From Planctomycetota bacterium (GTDB lineage Bacteria > Planctomycetota > MHYJ01 > WSZJ01 > JACPWG01), in assembly GCA_016197205.1 (NCBI GenBank), contig JACPWG010000127.1:1-51897 (forward strand): 51,897 nt of DNA. The letters run 5' to 3'. The position numbers and the translations under genes are program-made. The notes below the pieces were generated by a model. The model was given only the letters and a program-made list of their open reading frames with translations, ran no database searches and had not been told where the DNA came from. Positions 44,081 to 51,897 of this stretch are shown in pieces (position 1 is the stretch's first letter; every line of letters starts with the position of its first letter).

Positions 44081-44494
44081 GTGGCAATTGAAATTGAATT
44101 GCTCCATGCGGACAAGACGGGTGCAATTCGCCAAACGGCGTTCGAGGTCCACTGCTTCTTCGGTTCCGGCTTCATGGAGAAGGTTTACGAAAATGCGCTG
44201 AAAGACCGGTTGTGCAAGAAGGGCTTCAAGGTCGAGCAGCAAAAGAGCATCGAGGTTCGAGACCAGGATGGCTCGGTCGTCGGAGAGTACCTGGCCGATC
44301 TGCTGGTCGATGACCTGATCGTCGTTGAAATCAAGGCCGCGTCCAAGCTCGCGCCGGAGAACACGGCACAGCTCCTGAATTACCTGAAGGCCACGGGACT
44401 CGAAGTGGGCGTCCTCATCAATTTTGGGACGAGCAAGCTCGAATTCCGAAGATTCGTGCGCGGCCAGAAGAACGATGGCCCCGACCACATCTAG
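44081..44494 (+). CDS. GxxExxY protein (PD-(D/E)XK nuclease-like)
   Basis: GTG at 44081 with GGAGGTGGAGAG upstream. The 137-residue protein has the name-giving motif GFMEKVYENAL (Gly, Glu, Tyr), an EYLADLLVDD strand and VVEIKAASKLAPENTAQLL, which is the E-x-K signature of the PD-(D/E)XK nuclease superfamily. Its GC content is visibly lower than its neighbours. It lies between tandem repeat arrays of opposite orientation. Families of this kind occur in many copies in some Planctomycetes and Verrucomicrobia and are linked in my memory to repeats of the same style, but their function is not established. Confidence 0.9.
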   Translation: MAIEIELLHADKTGAIRQTAFEVHCFFGSGFMEKVYENALKDRLCKKGFKVEQQKSIEVRDQDGSVVGEYLADLLVDDLIVVEIKAASKLAPENTAQLLNYLKATGLEVGVLINFGTSKLEFRRFVRGQKNDGPDHI

Positions 44495-44576
44495 CAGCCG
44501 GGTGTCTTTCGTAGTCAACCTCAAGCTCGTTGTTTGACACTCTCGTCGACTACGTTTCTGGTTTCTCCGTCATCCC

Positions 44577-44698
44577 TTCGGTGTCTTCGGCGTTTTCGGT
44601 GGCTCGTCCCCCGTCGTCGTTTTTTCGTCGTCATCCGTTCGGTTTCTTCGGCGTTTTCGGTGGCTCGTCCCCCGTCGTCTCTTTTTCCTCTTCGCTTC
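44577..44698 (-). repeat. 61-bp tandem array, right of the GxxExxY gene, inverted relative to the left array
   Basis: Units at 44577-44637 and 44638-44698 contain TTCTTCGGCGTTTTCGGTGG, the reverse of the CCACCGAAGACGCC core at 43.9 kb. The gene-free remainder (44699-44764) has short AGTGTCACCAGTTCAGTGTGACC repeats. The inverted orientation relative to 43880-44034 makes the region a large imperfect palindrome around the gene. Confidence 0.8.
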
Positions 44699-44764
44699 AG
44701 TGTCACCAGTTCAGTGTGACCAGTCCCTTCAGTGGTTGCTTTCGGTGGCTGACCCGGAGGTTGC

Positions 44765-45316
44765 ATGTCGGTGGTGAACCCGAATCCCAACCCGCTCCAC
44801 GGTGATCGCCTTCTCCTCCGTGGCTTTGAACGCGAGGACGCCGAGCTGTACCGCGCGTGGGTCAACGAACCCGAGATCATGGACCTCGTGGATCGCGCCC
44901 TCCCTGTCACGCGGCTCGAGCATGATCGGTGGTATGAGGCCCTCGTGACGGGCCGTTCGAACGTGGTCTTCGCGCTCGAGGCCCTCGACCGGCCGCGGTT
45001 CGTCGGCGTGGTTTGGCTGGCGGACCTCGAGCCGCGGCACCGGCGCGCGGAGCTGCGGATCGTGATTGGGGATCGCGCCTGCTGGGGGAAAGGGTACGGC
45101 CGGGAGGCCATCGCGCTGCTCCTGCGGCACGCCTTCGAGGCCCTGAACCTGCACAAGGTCTACGCCTACGTGCTCGCGACGAATCCGCGTGCGGCGAAGG
45201 CCTTCCTCGCGGCCGGTTTCGCGGAGGAGGCGGTCCTGAAAGAGGACCGCTTCGTTCGCGGCCGCTACGTCGACGTGCTCCGCCTCGCGGCGCTCCGGCC
45301 GACGCGAGTGCCGTGA
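44765..45316 (+). CDS. GNAT-family acetyltransferase, RimJ/RimL type
   Basis: ATG at 44765, 11 bases after GGAGG at 44755; 183 residues. The acetyl-CoA loop is RACWGKGYGREAI (Q/RxxGxG/A-like) and the N-terminal LHGDRLLLRGFEREDA and C-terminal NPRAAKAFLAAGF segments are typical of RimJ/RimL-type enzymes. It would acetylate an amino group, for example of an amino sugar or protein N-terminus. Its TGA shares one base with the next start, so the GH2-like gene is translationally coupled. Confidence 0.85.
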   Translation: MSVVNPNPNPLHGDRLLLRGFEREDAELYRAWVNEPEIMDLVDRALPVTRLEHDRWYEALVTGRSNVVFALEALDRPRFVGVVWLADLEPRHRRAELRIVIGDRACWGKGYGREAIALLLRHAFEALNLHKVYAYVLATNPRAAKAFLAAGFAEEAVLKEDRFVRGRYVDVLRLAALRPTRVP

Positions 45317-47238
45317 TGCCGGCAGACACGGTCTGGCGGGTTCGCGCCGGGTCGCTCGCCGAGGGGCTGCGGCTCGGCTACGCGGATCCGGCCTTCGATG
45401 ACTCCGCATGGGACCCTGCTCCCCTCCCGTTCGAGTTCCAACTTCACGGCATGCCGGGCCGCGGTTGGTTTCGCGGGCGGCTGCCTGGCCCCCACCGGCT
45501 CACCGGGCTGGACACCCTCGCGGTGGTCTTCGTGGAGGGGAGGGAACGCGCCCGCCTCGCGGGCCCGTACGACGCGTGCATCGCGGAGGGGCACGTTGCG
45601 ATCCACGTCGAGGAGGAGGGGGAGCGTCGGGACTGGGTCACGTCGTTGTTGCGGCCGATCGCGCAAAGCGACATCTACGGCTGGAAGAGAACCATTCGGG
45701 GCGTGCACGGCAACTGGGACTGCAAGCGGGACGACCTGCGGAGCGGCGGCTGGTGGCGAGCGCCCACGCCGGAGCCGCGCGTGCGCGTGCTGGCGCGCGG
45801 TCAGAGCCTCGTGGTGCGCGGAGGCGGGGAACTCCGTGTGCGTGCCGGGGGCGTGGAGCGCCGGGGACACGGCGAAGTGCGGCTCGACCTGGGCGTCGCG
45901 CCCAGGGCCTGGTCGACCTGGGACCGCGCCGGCCCGCACCTGGTCCCGGTCGAAGTGAACGGCGTCCTGCACGAGGTCGGGTTCCGGACGCTCTCGGTTT
46001 CGCTCACGCCGACGCTGCGGGACGTGGCGGCGGACTTCCTCAGCTACCTCGGCGCCCTCGCCTTCGGCCGCGGGATGCCGGACATCGGGCACTCGGCGGA
46101 GTTCTGGCGGTTCCGACTGAACGGCGAGGACCTTTTTCTCCGCGGGACGAACTACGTCTCGGACCTCCACCCGGAGCGGGTGCGCGACTTCGAACGCGAG
46201 GCGGCCTTGCTCCGGGAAGCGAACTTGAACCTGGTCCGCGTGCACGGGCACGTGGAGCCGCCGGCCTTCTACCACGCATGTTCTCGGGCCGGCATCCTCG
46301 TCATGCAGGACCTGCCCTTGCAATGGGGGTATGCGCCGTCGGTGCGCGCGTCGGCCCTCCGCGTCACGCGAAACGTCGTGGAGGAGCTGCGCGAGGAGAC
46401 GTGCCTAGCGATCTGGAACGCGCACAACGAGCCCATGCCCTGGGACCTCCTTGGCGTGGACCGTTCGCTCGTGTCCTTGATCCGCCGCCTCGATCCGGGC
46501 AGGCCCGTGCTGGCCGGGACGGCGTATCCGGGCGTCACGATGCACGCGTATGCCGGTTGGTATTTCGGGGATGCGCGCAACTTTCGGTACGCTGCGCCCG
46601 CCGCCTGCACGGAGCTGGGTTCGCAATCGCTCCCCGTCGAAGGGGAGGAAGCGGCGTGCGCGCAGGTCGAGCTGTTGCGCCGGCATCTGGGGGCATGGTC
46701 GGACCTGGAGGACCTGCGGGCTCGGTCGCAGGAGTACCAGGCGATCGTCACGCAGATCGGCGTCGAGCACTTTCGCCGTCGCAAGCCGGACTGCCGCGCG
46801 ATGGTCCACTTCCTCTTTGCGGACGCGAACCCGGCGGTGAGCTGGTCGGTGCTCGATTTCGAGCGACGAAAGAAGCCGGCGTTTGCGGCGCTCGCGCGCT
46901 CGATGTCTCCGCTCCTGGCGAGTCTGGAGAGATACGAGGGACGTGCGCGCGCAGGGGAGCGGATCGGGGGAGGCGTCTTTCTCGTGAATGACCTGGGGCG
47001 CGCGGTGGACGTGTCGGTGCGGGTGGGGACGCGCGGGTCGGTGGTGGAGTTCGCGGGCAGCGCGGACCCGGAGCGTGCGGTGAGAATCGGCGAGGCGTGG
47101 TTCGTCGCGGGTCCGCCGGGCCTGCAGGTCGTGGAGTTGGAGGTGCGCGGCGCCGGGGGCGAGGCGCTTGCGCGGAATGAGGCGTGGTGGCGGGTCGAGG
47201 GAGGTCGAGGGAGGATGAGGGGGGATGAGGGGGGATGA
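45316..47238 (+). CDS. GH2-like glycoside hydrolase
   Basis: The ATG at 45316 shares a base with the upstream stop (TGATG). The 640-residue protein has an N-terminal beta-sandwich region and a TIM-barrel domain with FRLNGEDLFLRGTNYVSDL and LNLVRVHGH typical of GH2. Candidate acid/base Glu372 is in WNAHNEP and nucleophile Glu433 in CTELGSQ. No signal peptide is seen, so it may act on internal or exported-by-other-means glycans. The frame runs into a 10-bp tandem repeat that supplies its last residues and the stop. The coupling to an acetyltransferase suggests metabolism of an acetylated sugar. Confidence 0.75.
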   Translation: MPADTVWRVRAGSLAEGLRLGYADPAFDDSAWDPAPLPFEFQLHGMPGRGWFRGRLPGPHRLTGLDTLAVVFVEGRERARLAGPYDACIAEGHVAIHVEEEGERRDWVTSLLRPIAQSDIYGWKRTIRGVHGNWDCKRDDLRSGGWWRAPTPEPRVRVLARGQSLVVRGGGELRVRAGGVERRGHGEVRLDLGVAPRAWSTWDRAGPHLVPVEVNGVLHEVGFRTLSVSLTPTLRDVAADFLSYLGALAFGRGMPDIGHSAEFWRFRLNGEDLFLRGTNYVSDLHPERVRDFEREAALLREANLNLVRVHGHVEPPAFYHACSRAGILVMQDLPLQWGYAPSVRASALRVTRNVVEELREETCLAIWNAHNEPMPWDLLGVDRSLVSLIRRLDPGRPVLAGTAYPGVTMHAYAGWYFGDARNFRYAAPAACTELGSQSLPVEGEEAACAQVELLRRHLGAWSDLEDLRARSQEYQAIVTQIGVEHFRRRKPDCRAMVHFLFADANPAVSWSVLDFERRKKPAFAALARSMSPLLASLERYEGRARAGERIGGGVFLVNDLGRAVDVSVRVGTRGSVVEFAGSADPERAVRIGEAWFVAGPPGLQVVELEVRGAGGEALARNEAWWRVEGGRGRMRGDEGG

Positions 47239-47284
47239 GGGGGGATGAGGGGGGATGAGGGGGGATGAGGGGGGATGAGGGGGG
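47213..47284 (+). repeat. GGGGATGAGG 10-bp tandem repeat
   Basis: Six exact copies span 47221-47280 with a partial copy on each side. The stop codon of the GH2-like gene (47236-47238) is inside. Because the unit holds TGA and is one base over nine, every frame meets a stop within three units. Confidence 0.95.
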
Positions 47285-47356
47285 AGGGGCGACTCGGCGG
47301 AAAAAAAAGACGTACCGGGCGGCCCTGGGGGGCGGAGGCGAAGCGAGGCCGGTTCC

Positions 47357-48481
47357 TCACTCCTTGTCGGGCAGGTCCAGCGTCTCCACGAGGGCCCGCT
47401 TGACCTCAGGGTCGGACTCGTTGGCCGCCACGGACTCCAGCCAGGGGCGATCCTCCGGAACGAGCGTGAGGCGCGACAGCTCCGCGGCAAGACGCCGGAC
47501 CGCGGGGTCGGGATCCGAGGTCAGGGCGCTTCTGAGCGCGGTCCGCGAGCCCGCGAGCGGTCGCAGCAGCTCGAGTCGGACGGCCGAAGAGGCCTCGCGT
47601 CGATACCACGCGGCGAGGTACTCCGCCTCCTCCGCGGGCCGTCCCCCGAGTCCACGCGCGACGATTCGCCGCACCTCCTCGGAGGCGTCGCCGGAGGCGG
47701 CGCGGAGCGCGCCGGCCACGGGCACGACCAGGCCGCTCCCGCGCACGGCAAGCCGTGGGAGCAGCTCGGCGAGGGTCGCCGTGGCTTCCGCATCGCCCCC
47801 CCGCGCACACAGGATCGCCGCCAATCGCTCCGAGCCCCGGTCCAGGTTTTCCGGCTGGACGCGGAGCCCCGCCAATAGGGCCGCTGAGAGCGTGGCCGGC
47901 GCCGCGGGAAGCAGGTCGAGCAGCTCGGCAAGGTCCTGCTCCGGAAGCGGCAGCATCGCCACCGCCCGTGCAGCGGCCGGATCCTCCGTCGCAAGATCCA
48001 GCAGCGCACGCACCAAGTCCGGATCGGGCGGCCTCCCGAAGAGCTCTTCCTGCGCACGATCGAAGAGCGCGCGATCCGAATCGACTCGTCGGAGAAAGGC
48101 CGAGGGGGAGGCGCGGAGAAGCTCGTCGAGATCCGGAGGCGCAGGGGCCGGGGTACCTGCCGTCGTGTCGACGCCGGTGACCTCGGGCTCGGCGCTCAGC
48201 AACGGCGGGCCCTCGCGCGGAGCGGCAAGGGGGGCGGGGCGTGGATGCTCAGGCACGCGAGCGCCAAGGTCGCTGCTCCGGCGTGTCGTGGCGGGTTCTG
48301 GGCGGCTGGGCTCGCCGCAGGTGCGGGCGGGCAAGGCAAGTGGGGCCACGCGGGGCGTCGTCCGCACGACGGCCGGGTTGCCTCCCCGATGCCTGCAGAG
48401 GTCGGGGAACGCCAGGAAGGTGGTCACAGTTACGAGCCCTGCCGCGCCACAGAGGAGGGCGGGTACTGTTGCTCGGCGCAT
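47357..48481 (-). CDS. Membrane-anchored HEAT-like helical repeat protein
   Basis: ATG at 48481; 374 residues. An N-terminal hydrophobic segment (about 6-26) acts as a signal or anchor, followed by a Pro/Ala-rich linker (30-110). The rest is helical pairs with Leu/Arg/Ala spacing resembling HEAT/TPR folds (LTSDPDPAVRRLAAEL, ASEEVRRIVARGL). The GH2-like gene faces it. No catalytic motif is seen; it may be a scaffold. The next gene upstream on this strand is separated by 17 bases and may be in the same operon. Confidence 0.65.
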   Translation of the reverse strand: MRRATVPALLCGAAGLVTVTTFLAFPDLCRHRGGNPAVVRTTPRVAPLALPARTCGEPSRPEPATTRRSSDLGARVPEHPRPAPLAAPREGPPLLSAEPEVTGVDTTAGTPAPAPPDLDELLRASPSAFLRRVDSDRALFDRAQEELFGRPPDPDLVRALLDLATEDPAAARAVAMLPLPEQDLAELLDLLPAAPATLSAALLAGLRVQPENLDRGSERLAAILCARGGDAEATATLAELLPRLAVRGSGLVVPVAGALRAASGDASEEVRRIVARGLGGRPAEEAEYLAAWYRREASSAVRLELLRPLAGSRTALRSALTSDPDPAVRRLAAELSRLTLVPEDRPWLESVAANESDPEVKRALVETLDLPDKE

Positions 48482-48498
48482 GGATCCCGCCTGTCCGG

Positions 48499-49608
48499 TC
48501 AGAGTCCGAGTGCGCCGCCGCCCCCATCCGAGTCGCCCCCGCCCGTGCCGAGGTCGAGGGTGCCCGTTGCCGAGCTGGCGGTCCGGAGCGTCGTGCAGCC
48601 CGCCGTCGCGGTCGCACTGAAGGTGTACAGTCGCGGAAGGTAGGTGGTGGAGGGGAGCGTCGCCAAGGAGTAGCGCAGACCGATCGTGAGGTTGACGGAG
48701 ACGCCCGGGGGCACGTCGCGGAATTCGAAGGTCAGGGGTCGCGGGCCGCAGGGCGGGGTGGGGCCGTTCGAGGCGGCGAGCGCCACCTCCGTGCCGCCGA
48801 CGTAGGCGTGGAGCGCGCCCGCGCCTGAAAGGGAAAAATCGGCCGGCAGCGGAGGCACGGTGAGCCGCAGGCACGGGATGCGCGCGCTTGTGGTTGCGAG
48901 CACGTTCAGGACGAACCCGCCGGGGACCGTTCCGGCCACGGTCTGCGTGCCGGTCTGCCTCAGCACGCGAAAGGCGTCGTTGTACTGCGGGTCGGAGAGC
49001 GGGACAAAGGCCGCATCGCTCAGCCAGGACCGGAGCGCGAGACCCGTGGCGACGCCGCCGCCCCCGCCGCCGATCGGGGGGACCGTGGCCAGCCGCACGA
49101 TGACCCCATGCGCCTCGCCGAGGCAACGGACGCGCGCGGCGCGCGCCTTGATCCGCACCTGGACCATCCCGCCGGGCACGCCGCCGGCCGGCACGGTCAA
49201 CGTCACGTTCACGGAGCGGAAGCTTCCGCCCGGGATGCCGGTGTAGCCGGCTGCGCCGGCGCGGGGACTCGGGTCTTTCCCGTAGCCGCTGAAGGAGACG
49301 GCCGACGGGGCCACCGTGAACCAGGAGGACGCATCGACGCCCGACAGCTTGCGGACGTCGATCGGCACGGCGGGGGTGGGGAAGGGGGCCGCCGCCTTGC
49401 CGGATTCCACCCAGATGTTGAGCGTGAACTGGAAGCGGGCGCCGGGGGCGGGGTTCGTGTAGTCGACGAACACGATCCCGTCCCCTGCCACCTTGACGTT
49501 CGCGGGGGCCGCGTTGGTTACGGAGTAGTCGAGGTCGTCGGCGAAAGCCGGGGCGAGGAGGGCGGAAGCGAGCAGGAAGAAGACGGTTCCGAGGGCGGCG
49601 CGCGTCAT
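48499..49608 (-). CDS. Secreted beta-rich protein with Gly-rich tail
   Basis: ATG at 49608 with AGGAGACGC upstream. The 369-residue protein has a signal peptide (LGTVFFLLASALLAPAFA, 6-23) and strand-rich regions with Ala/Pro/Thr content (FSGYGKDP, GGSFRSVNVTLTVPAGG). Four Cys residues (VRCLG, RIPCLRL, PPCG, AGCTT) could form disulfides. It ends in a Gly/Asp tail. A family is not recognised. It could be a surface or matrix protein; its gene is 17 bases upstream of the helical-repeat gene on the same strand. Confidence 0.65.
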   Translation of the reverse strand: MTRAALGTVFFLLASALLAPAFADDLDYSVTNAAPANVKVAGDGIVFVDYTNPAPGARFQFTLNIWVESGKAAAPFPTPAVPIDVRKLSGVDASSWFTVAPSAVSFSGYGKDPSPRAGAAGYTGIPGGSFRSVNVTLTVPAGGVPGGMVQVRIKARAARVRCLGEAHGVIVRLATVPPIGGGGGGVATGLALRSWLSDAAFVPLSDPQYNDAFRVLRQTGTQTVAGTVPGGFVLNVLATTSARIPCLRLTVPPLPADFSLSGAGALHAYVGGTEVALAASNGPTPPCGPRPLTFEFRDVPPGVSVNLTIGLRYSLATLPSTTYLPRLYTFSATATAGCTTLRTASSATGTLDLGTGGGDSDGGGGALGL

Positions 49609-49739
49609 CCAGCGTCTCCTGAAGGGGGCGGGTCCGACTCCGTGGTCCTTGTCCCTGATGTGCGATCGCTCTCAACGCACCCCCGCAAACGGATCACCGC
49701 GGGACGCCGATCCGCGCGTTCCTCTCTCTAATGTGCTAA

Positions 49740-49755
49740 GCGCATAAAAATGCGC
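49740..49755. terminator. GCGCAT/ATGCGC hairpin
   Basis: GCGCAT and ATGCGC enclose an AAAA loop between the secreted-protein gene start (49608) and the kinase stop (49876). It could end transcription of the kinase gene. The remainder of 49609-49875 has no recognised feature. Confidence 0.4.
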
Positions 49756-49875
49756 GAGTTGCCGCACGAGAGTCGAACACGGGACCGCTCCTCCTCGTCC
49801 TCCCGCGCAAAGACACCTTACATCCCTGCCAACGAGCCACGCCAAGGGGCTTTGCGCGCCCCGGCGCCGGCTCGC

Positions 49876-51843
49876 CTACTTGCCCTCCGGCTTGCCGCCC
49901 TGCTGGTCCTGCTCGATCGCCGCCTCAGCGGCTTTTTTTTCGTCGCGGGCCGCCGCATGCCCGGGGTCCAACTCGAGGACCGTGTTGTAGAAGAGGACGG
50001 CCTTCTGCGCGCGGCCGTTCGCCATCAGCTCACGCGCCTGCCGCAGCGCCTGCTCCACCTGCGCACGTTGCGAGGCGCGGTGCGCGAGCGCGAAGGCGCC
50101 CAGCAGGACGGCCAGGAAAATGGCCAGCGCGGTCGGCAGCAGCATGGCCGTCTGACGCGACGCGCGGCGACCCACCCGTTCCAACAGCGAGGTCGGCCGC
50201 GCCTGGATCGCTTCGCCCTGGAGGAAGCGCGAGAGGTCCGCCGCGAACTCCCCCGCCGTCGCGTAGCGCCGCGTGGGCTCGCGCTCCAGGCACTTCATGC
50301 ACATCGTCTCCAGGTCCGGGTGGATGCGCGCGCCCGCCGCCGCTTTGCGACTCGGCGGCGGCGGCTCCGTGTGGATGACCGCGATCAGGATCTCGACCAG
50401 GCTCGCGCCTTCGAACGGCGGCCGACCCGCGAGGTGCTCGTACAGGATCACCCCCAGGCTCCACACGTCGCTCCGGGCGCTCACCGCGTCCGTGTGGCCC
50501 TCGGCCTGTTCGGGAGACATGTACTTCGGCGTGCCCAGGATCGCGCCGCTCGCCGTCCCGTCCCCGCTCGCGTCCTGGACCTCCCGCGCAAGTCCGAAGT
50601 CGGTCACGTACGGGCGGTCGGCGGCGTCCAACAGGATGTTCGCGGGCTTCACGTCGCGGTGCACCATCCCGGCCTTGTGCGCCACGTGCAGCGCATGGGC
50701 CACCTCCAGCAGCACCTCCAGGAAGCGCCTCGGCGGGAGCGCGTTCTTTCGCGCCCCGAGGTTCTCCCCCTCGATGTAGTCCATCGTGAAGTAATGCCGC
50801 GCGTCGAACGTGCCGACGTCGTGCACGGCGACCAGGTTCGGATGGCGCAGGCGCGCGGCCGCTCTCGCCTCGCGCAGGAAGCGCTCCACGGCCCGCTCGC
50901 TGCCGACCGTGTCCGGCCGCAGAAACTTGATGGCCACGATGCGCTTCAGCTCCGTGTCCCACGCCTTGTGGACGATGCCCGCCCCTCCATGTCCGATGAT
51001 CCCGAGCAGCCGATAGCGGCCGAAGGGTTCGCCCGCGAGCTCCGGGGGCGCCTCCGTCCCCACGGCCTCGTCGCTTTCGCCGGCCTCCGCCCCAGGTGCA
51101 TCCCCTAGGTCGTCGTCCGCGGCCCCCGCCCTGCGCGGGGCGGGCGCGTCGGCCTCCTCCGGTTCGGTGGCGCCGGGCGCGGTCGGAGCGGGCGGATGCT
51201 CCTGCTCCGCCCCCGCGGCGGGTCGGCTGCCGCCTCTGGCCGGCGGCCCCACCGGCGCGAGGCTGGGCTCGGAGCCGATCACCCGGATGGAACCGCCCAC
51301 GGCGGGCAGGACGAGCGGCCCGCCGCACGTCGGACACTTCAGCTTCTTTCCCGGGCGGTAGCCGCGCGCGTTGTACGCCTTCGCGCACACCGGGCAGAGG
51401 ACCACCGTCTTGTCCTGGAGGCGCAGCGCGTCGCGCACCTGCGTTTCGGTGAGGATCCCGCGGCTCACGAGGATCTCCCCGAGTCGCAGCGGGATGCCGT
51501 GGCGCCGCAGCCGATCCTGCGCCTCCAGCGCGCCACGCACCTGCTCCTCCGTCGTCAGGCCGTGCGCCACCAGTCGCTTGCCGAACCGCGCGTCGATCTT
51601 GCGCTCGCGGGGATCCACGCCGTCCGCGAACGTCTCGTCCTTCGCGGCGAGGAGGCGCTCCAGGGCCTTCGACGAAAGGTAGCCCTTTTTGATGAGGAGC
51701 GCCCCCAGTGGCGGCGGCGTGGCGCCGGCCTTCGCGAGCGCCTCCTGCTCCGCCAAGCACTCCGCCATCTGGTCGGGGGTGACCACCCGCTTGCGGACCG
51801 CGAGCTGCCCGAGGATCCGGTCGGGGGAGAAATCCTCGTACAT
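49876..51843 (-). CDS. Membrane Ser/Thr protein kinase with GspE-N-like modules and zinc ribbon
   Basis: ATG at 51843; 655 residues. Two GspE-N/MshEN-like units open the protein (ILGQLAVRKRVVTPDQMAEC and LGEILVSRGILTETQVRDAL). A zinc ribbon (CPVCAK and CPTCGG) and a Pro/Ala/Glu linker follow. The kinase has GHGGAGIV, VAIKFLRP, HRDVKPANILL, DFGLA and GTPKYMSPEQ, complete for activity. A membrane helix (about 580-600) leads to a helical TPR-like C-terminus. The domain order is the same as in the kinase at 21429-24152, but shorter outside the membrane. Bases 51844-51897 show no further feature. Confidence 0.85.
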   Translation of the reverse strand: MYEDFSPDRILGQLAVRKRVVTPDQMAECLAEQEALAKAGATPPPLGALLIKKGYLSSKALERLLAAKDETFADGVDPRERKIDARFGKRLVAHGLTTEEQVRGALEAQDRLRRHGIPLRLGEILVSRGILTETQVRDALRLQDKTVVLCPVCAKAYNARGYRPGKKLKCPTCGGPLVLPAVGGSIRVIGSEPSLAPVGPPARGGSRPAAGAEQEHPPAPTAPGATEPEEADAPAPRRAGAADDDLGDAPGAEAGESDEAVGTEAPPELAGEPFGRYRLLGIIGHGGAGIVHKAWDTELKRIVAIKFLRPDTVGSERAVERFLREARAAARLRHPNLVAVHDVGTFDARHYFTMDYIEGENLGARKNALPPRRFLEVLLEVAHALHVAHKAGMVHRDVKPANILLDAADRPYVTDFGLAREVQDASGDGTASGAILGTPKYMSPEQAEGHTDAVSARSDVWSLGVILYEHLAGRPPFEGASLVEILIAVIHTEPPPPSRKAAAGARIHPDLETMCMKCLEREPTRRYATAGEFAADLSRFLQGEAIQARPTSLLERVGRRASRQTAMLLPTALAIFLAVLLGAFALAHRASQRAQVEQALRQARELMANGRAQKAVLFYNTVLELDPGHAAARDEKKAAEAAIEQDQQGGKPEGK

Positions 51844-51897
51844 CCTCTCGCTCCCAGGAGCGCGCGCTACCGGCTTTCGGCTCGCGCGCGCAAGCGG

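Noticed and set aside
47213..47284. Phase-variation switch by the 10-bp repeat
   Set aside because: The reading frame ends at a TGA early in the array, and any frame meets a stop within three units, so copy-number change would hardly alter the protein.

Overview
The window is a very GC-rich (about 70% by eye) bacterial segment that I read as Planctomycetota, class uncertain. The reasons are two Ser/Thr kinases with a GspE-N/MshEN-like plus zinc-ribbon front end and one transmembrane segment, a giant membrane protein ending in a DUF1570-type HExxH-like domain, a secretin-N-like tandem protein, and many dispersed palindromic repeats. The first 212 bases are AT-rich and join abruptly to GC-rich coding sequence, so that edge looks like an assembly or recombination junction.

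Layout. 213-1587: a 5'-truncated OB-like protein and a small coiled-coil protein. 2254-4337: a family 2 glycosyltransferase overlapping an NAD-dependent epimerase. 4863-8893: the Hen1/Pnkp RNA-repair operon, lying between two same-orientation copies of a dispersed repeat. 9149-16073: the DUF1570 protein and a secretin-like protein. On the minus strand, 16148-24152 holds an ACP-FAAL-acyltransferase fusion, a hybrid histidine kinase and a Ser/Thr kinase. 25230-29868: pyrF, a WecA/MraY-like phosphotransferase and an O-antigen ligase-like protein in an overlapping operon. On the minus strand, 30416-37720 holds a secreted protein, the operon GAF-like protein > hybrid kinase > response regulator > RNase Z, an epimerase remnant, and a Gfo/Idh/MocA oxidoreductase. 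38445-47238: a DUF4416 protein, asparagine synthetase and deacetylase-like protein, FHA protein and HTTM-like membrane protein, a GxxExxY protein between repeat arrays, a GNAT acetyltransferase and a GH2-like hydrolase. 47357-51843 (minus): two exported or anchored proteins and a second Ser/Thr kinase.

How the genes fit together. Several islands point to cell-surface polysaccharide or lipid synthesis: GT2 + epimerase, WecA-like + O-antigen ligase, Gfo/Idh + epimerase remnant, asparagine synthetase + deacetylase-like, and the FAAL fusion. Signalling genes (two hybrid kinases, one single-domain regulator, two Ser/Thr kinases, one FHA protein) sit between them.

The most unusual layer is non-coding. 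Two families of short inverted-repeat elements occur twice each with exactly conserved lengths (255 bp and 164 bp). One 164-bp copy sits inside a 255-bp copy with a 3-bp target duplication, and the other 255-bp copy supplies the empty-site comparison. Other repeat families flank the Hen1/Pnkp operon and the GxxExxY gene, suggesting that these repeats border accessory cassettes in this lineage.
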